From contig CAJFCV020000003.1 in NCBI GenBank assembly GCA_904066235.2, forward strand, positions 12,214,001 through 12,278,000: DNA of 64,000 nt, in the 5' to 3' direction. Numbering within the stretch: the stretch's first letter is position 1; each line of letters starts with the position of its first letter. The translations under genes and the position numbers were made by a program. Of the stretch, positions 12,201 to 24,200 are shown in pieces. Below the pieces are notes generated by a model. It worked only from the letters and a program-made list of their open reading frames with translations. It made no database searches and was not told where the DNA came from. Origin of the DNA: Bursaphelenchus xylophilus. Taxonomy: Eukaryota > Nematoda > Chromadorea > Rhabditida > Aphelenchoididae.

Positions 12201-15200
12201 TAAAAATAAAAAAATTTAATTAAAAAAGAATTTTTTTTAATTAAAATTTTTTTTATTTTTTTTTAATAAAAAATAAAAAAAAATTTTAATTAAAAAAAAA
12301 ATTTTTTTAAAAAATAAAAATAAAAATGTTCAGACCCGCTGGAAATGTACATAGGACGAAGCATCAACAATTTTTCCGTCTATCTCGCCTTCCTAGACCG
12401 CTCGGAACACTTCACTTTACACCAGCTCAGACATTTTGGATGGATGAACAAAACAATCGGATCCCCCGTGCCAAAACGAAGCGCAAATCATGCGCTGGAA
12501 ATTGGAGCAAGACTGGAACAGTTTGAACGTTTTGTGACGTTCCTTATGCACGCATTTTTGAACAATTCGCAGAAGGAAACTAGGGAAAATGTAGGATTTT
12601 TTGAGATTTTTTTTGGGTTTTAGAAGGAAAAAGTGAGGATAATTTTGATGAGAAATGGGATGGTATTTGGATTAAAATTTTTGGAGAGATTATGAGATTT
12701 TTAGCTCAAAATTTGCGGAAATTACAGGGATTTAGAGTCGAAATATGTTGAAATTTAAAGAATTTCAAAGATTTGGGTAGAAAAAGTGAAAATAATTTGG
12801 GTGAATGTGCGCTGGGATTTAGATTAGAATTTTGTGAGAGATATTTGAGACTTTCCGCTTGAAATTTGCAGAAATTATCGAGATTTAGAGACGAAACATG
12901 CTGAAATTCAAAAAATTTCAAAAAAAAATTTTTTTATTTTCAATTTGAAAAATTGACATTCTAATTTAAGTGGAGAGCACAAGATATTTACTGAAAATTA
13001 CTTTTTTTCCAAATGAAATTCACAAAAATATGGCCTAAAAACACCTAAAATGACTTTAGGCAGAGAAAATGTGATTTTTGGCCATATTTTTGTGAATTTC
13101 ATGGGAAAAAATTAATTTTCAGTAAAAATCTTGTGCTCTCCACTTCGAAGAAGAATGTCAATTTTTCAAATTGAAAATTAAAAAAAATTTTTTTTGAAAT
13201 TTTTAAAATTCCAACATGTTTCGTCTCTAAATCTCGATAATTTCTGCAAATTTCGAGCTGAAAATCACAAATATCTCTCACAAAATTCTAATCCAAATCC
13301 CAGCTCATATTCACCCAAATTATTTTCACTTTTTCTACCCAAATCTTCGAAATTGTTTAAATTTCAACATATTTCGACTCTAAATCCCTGTAATTTCTGC
13401 AAATTTGACGCTAAAAATCTCAAATATATCTTGGAAAATTGTAGGCTAGGCTTTTGTCTAGCTCAATTAAAATTCTGGCCAAATTTTTCATCAAAAATTT
13501 GCAGATTTTATCTCTCCTCGGCGTACTTGTCACAAATGATGTCCGCTACGACAAATTGGACCCTCAAAGCCGGATTTGGAAGTCCGTCCTCCAATTCATC
13601 CGCCATCCCACCCTAAAATACGTGGAGGAATTGAAAAATTTGTTCACTTTTGTGTGCCTGGCCACCAGAGTTATAGACGTTTCCTTCGACGAAGTGATCA
13701 TTTTGATGGGGAAATGCCTCGAAAAGCTGGAAAAAACAAATGCGGATGACATCTTGGACGCTCTGCATGTCGTCCTATTGGAAGCAGTGGGGTATTATGT
13801 CAAGGTAAGGGGATTTTTATATTATTTTAGGTATATAAAGGTCGAAATTTGATTTTTTTTGGGTAGAAAAGGCGAAAGCTTGCAAGTTTTTGGGTATAAT
13901 TAGTACTGTTTAGGTGTGAAATTTAATTTTATGGCAAGAATTTGAGATTTCCATTGGTGAAAGTGCGATTTTTGCCTAAAATTATATTATTTTAGGTATA
14001 TAAAGGTCGAAATTTGATTTTTTTGGGTAAAAAAGGCGAAAGCTTGGAAGTTTTTGGGTATAATTAGTACTGTTTAGGTGTGAAATTTAATTTTATGGCA
14101 AGAATTTGAGATTTCCATTGGTGGAAATGCGATTTTTGCCTGAAATTATATTATTTTAGGTATAAAATGAAGTTTTTACTTCAAATTTTAGTTTTTTCTT
14201 GGTCAAACCTCTTGAATTGATGTTTAAATTTTAAAATGAGCTTTATAGTCACAATTAAAAGTGTTTTTACAAAAAAATTGAGAGAAAATTATATTACACT
14301 AGACAAAAATTCAAAAATTTTTTGATTTTTTCCCATTTTTCAGCCTAAATTGGATTTTTTTCTTTCAGAATAAATACTAAAACGCCTATTTCAGGTCCCT
14401 CAAACTCTCATCGACCTTTTGAAACAAGAAAACACCTCGTTATTTTCAATTTCCCCTGCAAAAACCATCCAACTTTGGACATTAATCCTTCACTGGGCAC
14501 GCACAACTCAACCCGACCTGTTCTACCAAGATTTATCTACAAATTTTGTCCATGAACTTGGACTTTTCATCGACAAAAGTGGTTTCAAAACTTTTAAAAA
14601 TCGAAAAATGGCCTTTGAAATCGGAAATTCGATCATCATCGGCCTCAAAACGTGTCATCCGAACACTTTCAAGCCAATAAATAATATCGCGGAAATGCTG
14701 ATCAAGTCGCTGGACGTCGGCTGGACCGAGAGCTTGCCATTCATCAGCTTTTTGTTGTGCCGAATTGATCTGGACATTGTTTTAGTCCAGTTGAAGGACA
14801 TTATTGACGAACCGGTGGAAAAATTGTCGAGGTAAGAGCGGAATTTGGGTTGAAATTGAAAAAAAAATTTTTTTGCACGGTGCGAAAAGCCAAAACAAAT
14901 TTTTTTGCTTTGCACAGTGCGACGAGTTTAGGTTTTTCGCACCGTGCAGAGCTTTTTATTTTTTGCATGGTGCAAAAATCTTTTTATTTTTTTGCACAGT
15001 GCGAAGTTTCAAAAAGATTTTTTTGCACGGTGCGCAGCGACAAACATTTTTTTTCGTTTTGCACGGTGCGAAAAACCAAAAAATATATATTTTTTTTGCT
15101 TTGCACAGTGCGACGAGTTTAGGTTTTTTGCACCGTGCAGACCTTTTTATTTTTTGCACTGTGCGAAATTTCAAAAAGATTTTTTGCACGGTGCGAAGCG

Positions 15201-18200
15201 ACAAGTTTTTTTTCGTGTTGCACGGTGCGAAAATCTTTACTGTTGTTTGCACTGTGCGAAATTTCAAAAAGTTTTTTGCCCTGTGCGAGAAAAACAAATT
15301 TGCACGGTGCGAAATGATATTTTTTTTTTCGACTGCACGGTGCAAAGACAAAAAAAATTTTTTGACTGCACAGTGCAAAATTCAAAAAAAAATTCCGCAC
15401 AGTGCAGTCAGAAAAATTATTTATTTTTGACTGCACAGTGCGAGAAATGATATTTTTTTCGACTGCACGGTGCAAAAATCTTTTTTGTTTTTTGCACTGT
15501 GCAAAAAATCGCAAGGAAATTTACAAAAAATTTTTTGCTTTGCACAGTGCGCAGGACTTCGATTTTTGCAGATCTTTTTGCACTCCATTTTTTGCACCGT
15601 GCGGGAACAAAGTAAAGAATTTTTAAAGGTTTTTGTGTTGTCTACAATGTATGAAACATATTTTAATAAAAAAATGTGATTTTCAATATTTCCGCACAGT
15701 GCAGTTGCTAATTTTTATTTTTCCGCACGGTGCAGTCGGAAAATTTTTCTTTTGTTTCGCACAGTGCAGAGAAGTAAAATTTGTTTTGTTTTATTTCAAT
15801 TTGCGGTACAAAAATTTGAAGAAAAATATCTTTTCAGAGTCCTTTCTCAACTCCTCCTCGCAGCTCTCGACGAAATTTTCGAATCCACGGAGAATTTGGC
15901 GCACGTTGAGGAGGCACTTTCGTTTTTCCAAGTCTCCCTCCTCCACATCTTCAGAGCCAACCCAGCCTTCCATAAACAGTTCAAAACTCTGATTTCGGAC
16001 GCCCTCAGGCAAAAGGATTTCATTCAGAAAATTTTGAGAATTTCCTTTTTGACCCCAAAAGTTTACGGAACTTTTATGACGATTCTGGTGCAGCTGGACT
16101 ACTTTGAAAAGGAGATTGGAAAACTTTATTCTGCAAATTGTTTGCCTCAGTAAGTTGTTTTGACAAGGAAAGTACTTCTATGGGGTGTGGAATTACCGGT
16201 CGAGATATATATCAAAAAATTCGCAAAAATTTTCTGATTCAGAATATATAAAAATTGGCTGCCTAATTTTGGTCTATCAACGAGTTTTATCAATAAATGT
16301 ATTTCTCGAGGAAAAAAATCTGCGGAAACAAAAGCGCGCTCGGTCTCTTCCTTCGGAAGAGAGCGGTGTGGCCGAGTGGTTAGAGCGCTAGATTGGAAAT
16401 CCGAGGGGAACGGGTTCGATTCTTTTTGCCACACTAGAACCCATTTTTTACATTGGAACTACTTTTAAGGTGTAGTTGTAATCCAATTTGATATTTTAAG
16501 GCTTGTCAAGGCCTCAAAATTTATTTTAGCACAAAACAAAATTTTTTTATTGGTAAAAACACGGTCAAAAAGACACTTGCATTGTGTCGCGAGAAAACTT
16601 CTGAGGACAAAAACATGTCATCAGATCAAAATTAGGCAGCTAATTTATATATATTCTGAATCAGAAAATTTTTGCGATTTTTTTGATATATATCTCGACC
16701 GGTAATTCCACACCCCATAGAAGTACTTTCCTTGTGAGATTTTTTGAGTGCACAGTGCAAAAAAAAAGAACTTTTGGTTTTTGATCGCACTGTGCAAAAT
16801 TTTATTTCAATTTTTGATCGCACTGTGCAAAACCAAATTATTTTTGATTGCACCGTGCAGACAAGCTTTTTTTGACTGCACTGTGCAAAAAATTTATTCT
16901 GGGTTTCATCGCACTGTGCAAGGTTTTATTTTATTTTGGTTTGACTGCACAGTGCAAAAAATGTTTCTTAACTGCACAGTGCAATAGAAGTTTGCTTTCC
17001 GGCCGCACTGTGCAAAAAAAATTTTTTTTGGATTGCACTGTGCAAAAGCAAATTTATTTATGTTTGGTTTTTTATCGCACTGTGCAAAAAAAATTTATTT
17101 GTCCGCACTGTGCGAAATTTTTATTTCAATTTTTGACTGCACCGTGCAAAATTTTATTTCAGTTTTTGACTGCACTGTGCGAAATTTTATTTCAATTTTT
17201 GACTGCACCGTGCAAAATTTTATTTCAATTTTTGACTGCACTGTGCAAAAAAATTTATTTTTCCGCACTGTGCGAAATTTTTATTTAAAAATTTTTTAAG
17301 CAATGCGAAGCAATTATCCACATTATTATTGATCCAAAAAGCGACCGATCGAAGGGCCTCTGCCTCTCCAGAATTTGAAGACTTTCTCCTTTCATTGCCT
17401 CCGGAAACAACCGTTCGATTTGTGAAAATGCTTACGGAAAAGCAGATTTCGTCTGTAAAAGAGCGATTTAGCAAGCAGAATATCGAAAAAATTGTTCAAA
17501 AATGCGAAGAATATTTGAGGAGCAACCCGATTGTGAGTTTTTACATGTTTTTTTGCTTTTTTTTGTGTTTTTTGTCTAATTTTGAGATTTTTTAGCTTGG
17601 ATTGGAATATGGACTGAATTTATTGGCCGAAAAAGAGGAAATTCGAAGTGATAGTAGTGAAAAGAGACTCGAATTGACCTCTGAGCCGGGTTTACACATG
17701 AATTTAATCGAAGGAATCAATCAAAAAAGTAGCACGGTGGAAGATGACCTAGATTGCTTGGCTCAAATGGCCTTACAAATGGAAAAAGAGGAAAGAATTG
17801 CAGTTATTGAGGCAATTGTAGGTTGTTTTGAGCAAATTTGAAGCGTTTTGGAGCAAAAAAAAATTTTTTTTATTCTTTTTTATTGCACAGTGTGGTCCGA
17901 AAATTTGAAAAAACTGCACTGTGCAGTGAAAAAAATCAAAAAAAATGTCGGTCAGATTTTGATTTTTTATTTTTCCAAGTTTCGTTTTGCAGCAAAAAAA
18001 AATTTTTTTTAATTTTTTATTGCACAGTGCGTTCCGAAAATTTGAAAAAACTGCACTGTGCAGTGAAAAAAATCAAAAAAAATGTCGCACAGATTTTGAT
18101 TTTTTTATTTTTCCAAAAATTTTTTTTTGCAGTCCGAAAATTTAAAAAAACTGCGCTGTGCAGTGCGAAAATCGAAAAAAAAATCGAAAAAAATCGTGAT

Positions 18201-21200
18201 TTTTTATTTTTTCGAATTTTTTTGCAGTCCGACATTTTCCGAACAACTTTTCTCCAAATTTGGAACCATTTTCGAGCAAAAACAATTTTTTTTTATTGCA
18301 CAGTGCGGTCCAAAAATTTGAAAAAACTGCACTGTGCAGTGAAAAAAAATCAAAAAAAATCTCGCTCAGACCTTGATTTTTTATTTTTCCAAATTTTTTT
18401 TTTTTGCAGTCCAACATTTTCCGACCAACTTTTCTCACCAAAATATTCGAATATCTGAACGACGAACTCCGCAAAATAACCATCGAAAATTACCGAATCG
18501 ACAAAATGAGAGACTCCTCAAATTTGATGAAATTTGCGGAGGAATTGCTCAATTGGATATCGAAGAACAATGTGAATTCAAGAGATGTCCAGTCAGTCCT
18601 GAATGGAATCAGTCGGATACCCAGTGAATTTGAGGAATTTGAGCGAATTCGGATTCAAAATTTTGATGAGATTTTGAACAACGGATTTGTTATTGATATG
18701 GTAAGTGAGAAGGGAAGACAAAAGTTCCAATGCTGTTGCGACTCGACTCGCAAAGAATTGTAAAAAGTTTTTGCAACTATATTATTTTTATCTTTCCTCT
18801 TGTTTGTAAAGGGAAAAATTTGTGAGCGTTCTTTACTCTCCATTTCTCTCGCAATTGTTTACTAAAAAGTCTCTTCATTTTTCTCTTCTTTTCGCGAAAC
18901 GCGAAAATAACTCTCTTCGCTTTTTTCTAACGCAGAAATTATTGCGAAACAAATCTATCGCATTCTATTAGGTTGGGACGAAAGTTTTCCCCTTAATTTT
19001 CGGGAAAAGTTATGGAAGTTGTGGAACTTCCTGGAAAGTTCTATCATGTGACTATGTAAGGGTGACTTGATAGCATATAGAATGATATGTAACTTGTCCC
19101 CATAGCGCTCTCCAAACGTGGAAAAATTTCCGTCCCAAAGTTGCTGTTTCGATGCGTCAAATTTTAAAACTATCGCAGAATACCAAAGCCCATGGAAGAT
19201 ATAAACGAAGTCTAGGATGTTATAGGCAAGGACGTCCTCTTTTATTTTGTGGCCAAGTATTGGTTCCAGAGGTTCAAAAAAAGGAGTTAGACGACCAAGT
19301 TCTGGCGGCCATCTGAGATAGATGATGACGCCCTAAAAGGCTTAATCGTGAGCTATCCCAAATTGCCATTACGTGAACTTGGAGAGCTCTTTGGGTTCTC
19401 CCATACTACCATTATGGACCATCTACATCGGTTGGGAAAAGTGTGGAAGTGTGGTTAATTTGTTCCGCACGAACTTTCGGAGTCACGGCTTATACTGTTG
19501 CTCCTAATTTTTGTCGTACCGCCGCAGGCTGACTTGGCTGACCAATATCATTACAGGGAACCAGAAATGGGTGATGTATATAAACCATACCCGCAAGCTT
19601 CATTAGCTTGAACCCGACCATCACGGTGAACCAACCCCAAAACCAAAATTCCCCCAAAAAAGGTCATGTTCTGCGATTGGTGGACCTGTATGGGAGGTAT
19701 TTATTAGGAATGGCTCCCTGATGGTAAAACTGTCACTATATAACATTATTATCGCCAGTTGGACCTCGTCGCCGAAAATGCTAGATAAAAGTGGAACAAA
19801 TGTTCCTCCTTCACGACAACGCCTGCTACCACATTGCAAAAATCGCGCGCAAAAAATTCAGGGAGAATGCATGGACTTTTCTGCCCTACCCACACTACAC
19901 CCCAGCCTTGGCACCTTCTGATTACCATTTGATCAGATTGCTAAGCTACCGTTTGGGAGATGTGCGGTTCGATTGTTTGGGGGACCTCAAAACAGGTCTT
20001 TCTGACATTTTTTATTATAAATACCCCAGTTTTTAAGCTCGCCAATTGAATCCTTGTCGGTACGTTGGCAATACGTAGTGGATACCGACGGTGGATGTTA
20101 TGTTTGGTTTCCCGTTACAACTGTCAAAATAAATTTGTTTGGAAAAAAACAAGAAAAAGGGGAAAACTTTCGTCCCAACCTAATAGAAACGAATTATGTC
20201 ACGACATATTTGTCTAAATTTCGAAATTGTTATGAAACAGTGCGAAAATTGTTTTCATTTTGCACAGTGCAACCAAAATTTTTGTCGCTAATTTTTTGCA
20301 CTGTGCAATCAAAAAAATTTTGACTTGACTGCACAGTGCGAAAACTGTTTTCATTTTGCACTGTGCAGTCAAATTTTGTGTCGCTAATTTTTTGCACTGT
20401 GCAATCCAACTTTTTGTCGCAAGTTTTTTGCACTGTGCGATCCAAAAAACTTTTGACTGCACAGTGCGAAAATTCTTTTCATTTTGCACTGTGCGATCCA
20501 AGAAAGTTGTGACTGCACAGTGCGAAAATTCTTTTTGTTTCGCACTGTGCAATCGAACTTTTTTGTCGCTAATTTTTTGCACTGTGCAATCCCAAAAAGT
20601 TCGGCTTGACTGCACAGTGCGAAAATTCTTTTTGTTTTGCCCTGTGCAAACGAACTTTTTGTCGCTAATTTTTTGGTGTGCAATCCCAAAAAAGTTCGAC
20701 TTGACTGCACAGTGTGCGAAAATTCTTTTTGTTTTGCACTGTGCAATCGAACTTTTTGTCGCTAATTTTCTGCACTGTGCAATCCAAAAAAGTTTTGACT
20801 GCACGGTGCGAAAAGTATTTCCAAAAGTTTGTTACCCCAAAAAAGCAAATCAAAGCAATTTTTTCAGATCGAATCCGATCTTTCTGGCCTCACTCTTCAA
20901 GCCGACTTCTACACCGCCCTCACGGAGCTCATAAAACGCTCGGACTTGACGGCCTACGACAACAATGACCAATTTTGCATCGAAAATTTTTCGAATTTCT
21001 TTTCCATGACCATTGACCAGCTGGAAAGGCAGATCCCAAAAACGGATCGACTCAAAATCGATAAAAATTGGAAGCTGGTCATCAGTGGAGAGGATGAAAA
21101 TGACGAAATTTTGGAGGCATTTCTTTATTCCCAGAAGGCCGCACATATTTTACAGATGAAAAAATTGAATGGAATGCCGAATCAGCACTTTGAGGCGGTC

Positions 21201-24200
21201 AAAAAGGCAATTTTATGTGAGTTTTGAGAAATTCTTATATTACTTTAGGTAAAAATTGATGATTTTTTGGATTTTTGAAGGTTGAGAGGGGGGTTTTAAG
21301 ACATTTTGAGGTTGGATTTATATTGTTTTAGATAAAAATGGAAGAAAATTTTGATTTGCGAGAAAATTTTAGATTACTTTAGGTGAAAATTGATGATTTT
21401 TTTGATTTTTGAAGGTTGAGAGGGGTGTTTTAAGACATTTTGAGGTTGGATTTATATTGTTTTAGATAAAAATGGAAGAAAATTTTGATTTGCGAGAAAA
21501 TTTTAGATTACTTTAGGTGAAAATTGATGATTTTTTTGATTTTTGAAGGTTGAGAGGGGTGTTTTAAGACATTTTGAGGTTGGATTTATATTTTTTTAGG
21601 TAAAAATGGAAGAAATTTTTATTTTGCGAGAAAATTTTATATTACTTTAGGTGAAAATTGATGATTGTTTGGATTTTTGAAGGTTGAGAGAGGCATTTTA
21701 AGACAGTTTGAGGTTGGATTTATATTGTTTTAGGTAAAAATGGAAGAAATTTTTGATTTGCGAGAAGATTTTATATTACTTTAGGTAAAAATTGATGATT
21801 TTTTGAATCTAAAAAGCTCCCAGAAAGTTTCAGTTTGTTTTTTACGGAATTTTCAGTCGTATTTTATATTGCTTTAATACAAATTTGACAAAAAACTAAA
21901 AAAATTTTTTTTGATTTTGAAATTTTTTATATTGTTTTAGGTAAAAACCCTCTAAAAAATCCTTTTTCAGCCATTCTAAGGCTCAATGTGTTCTCCAAAA
22001 TGTTCCTTTTCCCACAAAAAGCGCTGGTCCGAGGAGTTTCCCTTCAAATTGAACCCCAAAAAGACAAAATTTCTATCCCAATGATCTCAATTCACCTCCT
22101 CAGCGACTTTGAAATCCTCTCGGACTTTTTGCAACGCATTTTCTTGCTCGGATGGACCAAAAAATCCCAATTTGAGGAGATTTGGATGTCACTTTTTGGG
22201 GTTTTATGCTCAACTCCGATCGGAAATGAACTCCAAGGAGAAGATGTGCAGGTAAAATTATATTTTTTTGATGAAAAATTGGTGAAAATTTATTGAAAAT
22301 GGATGGAAATACCAAAAAAAAAATTTTTTTTTCCGAAAAAAATTTTGCATTTTTTCGCACTGTGCGAAATTTTTTTATGAAGATTGCACTGTGCAGTCGA
22401 ATTTTTCCTTTGCACCGTGCAATCGGAAATATTTTTTGATGCGAAAAAAAAATTTTGTTTTGCACCGTGCAAAAAAGTAAAAAAAGTTCGACTGCACTGT
22501 GCGAAAGTTATTTTTATTTGCACTGTGCAACCAACCAAACTTTTTGTCGCTCTTTTTTTGCACTGTGCGGTGGAAAACAGCTTCATTGCACGGTGCAAAA
22601 AAAGTTTTGCTGCACAGTGCGAACATTCCTTTCATTTCGCACTGTGCAACCAAACTTTTTATCGCTCATTTTTTTGCACTGTGCAAAAAAGTAAAAAAAG
22701 TTCGACTGCACTGTGCGAAATTTATTTTTATTTGCACTGTGCAACCAACCAAACTTTTTGTCGCTCTTTTTTTGCACTGTGCGGAAAACAGTTTCATTGC
22801 ACCGTGGGAACAATGTTTTCATTTTGCACTGTGCAACCAAACTTTTTGTCGCTCATTTTTTTGCACCGTGCAAAAACAAAGTTGACTGCACAGTGCGAAC
22901 ATTCCTTTCATTTCGCACTGTGCAACCAAAATTTTTGTCGCAAATTTTTTGCACCGTGCAAAAACAAATTGGACTGCACGGTGCGAACATTCCTTTCGTT
23001 TCGCACTGTGCAACCAACCAAACTTTTTGTCGCTCATTTTTTTTGCACTGTGCAAAAACAAATTTGACTGCACAGTGCGAACATTTCTTTTCACTTTGCA
23101 CTGTGCAACCAACCAAACTTTTTGTCGCTCATTTTTTTGCACTGTGCAAAAACAAATTTGACTGCGCAGTGCGAACATTGTTTTCATTTTGCACTGTGCA
23201 ACCAAACTTTTTGTCGCAAATTTTTTTGCACCGTGCAAAAAAGTTCGACTGCACTGTGCGAAATTTATTTTTATTTGCACTGTGCAACCAACCAAACTTT
23301 TTGTCGCTCATTTTTTGCACTGTGCAAAAACAAGACTGCACAGTGCTGAACATTTCTTTCATTTTGCACTGTGCAACCAAACTTTTTGTCGCTCATTTTT
23401 TTTGCACTGTGCAAAAACAAATTTGACTGCACAGTGCGATCATTTCTTTTCACTTTGCACTGTGCAACCAACCAAACTTTTTGTCGCTCATTTTTTGCAC
23501 TGTGCAAAAACAAGACTGCACAGTGCTGAACATTTCTTTCATTTTGCACTGCGCAACCAAACTTTTTGTCTCAAATTTTTTGCACTGTGCGGTGGAAAAC
23601 AGTTTCATTGCACGGTGCGAACATTTATTTTCATTTTGCGCTGTGCAACCAAACTTTTTGTCGCTCATTTTTTTGCACCATGGAAAAAAGTTTTGCTGCA
23701 CAGTGCGAACATTTCTTTTCACTTTGCACTGTGCAACCAAACTTTTTGTCACTCATTTTTTTTGCACTGTGCAAAAACAAATTTGACTGCACAGTGCGAA
23801 CATTTCTTTTCACTTTGCACTGTGCAACCAACCAAACTTTTTGTCGCTCATTTTTTTTGCACTGTGCAAAAACAAATTTGACTGCACAGTGCGAACATTT
23901 CTTTTCACTTTGCACTGTGCAACCAACCAAACTTTTTGTCGCTCATTTTTTTGCACTGTGCAAAAACAAATTTGACTGCGCAGTGCGAACATTGTTTTCA
24001 TTTTGCACTGTGCAACCAAACTTTTTGTCGCAAATTTTTTTGCACCGTGCAAAAAAGTTCGACTGCACTGTGCGAAATTTATTTTTATTTGCACTGTGCA
24101 ACCAACCAAACTTTTTGTCGCTCATTTTTTGCACTGTGCAAAAACAAGACTGCACAGTGCTGAACATTTCTTTCATTTTGCACTGTGCAACCAAACTTTT

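Noticed and set aside
16364..16434. A functional tRNA-Ser gene
   Set aside because: The T stem does not pair and the acceptor stem does not close in the right place; it lies inside a foldback element.
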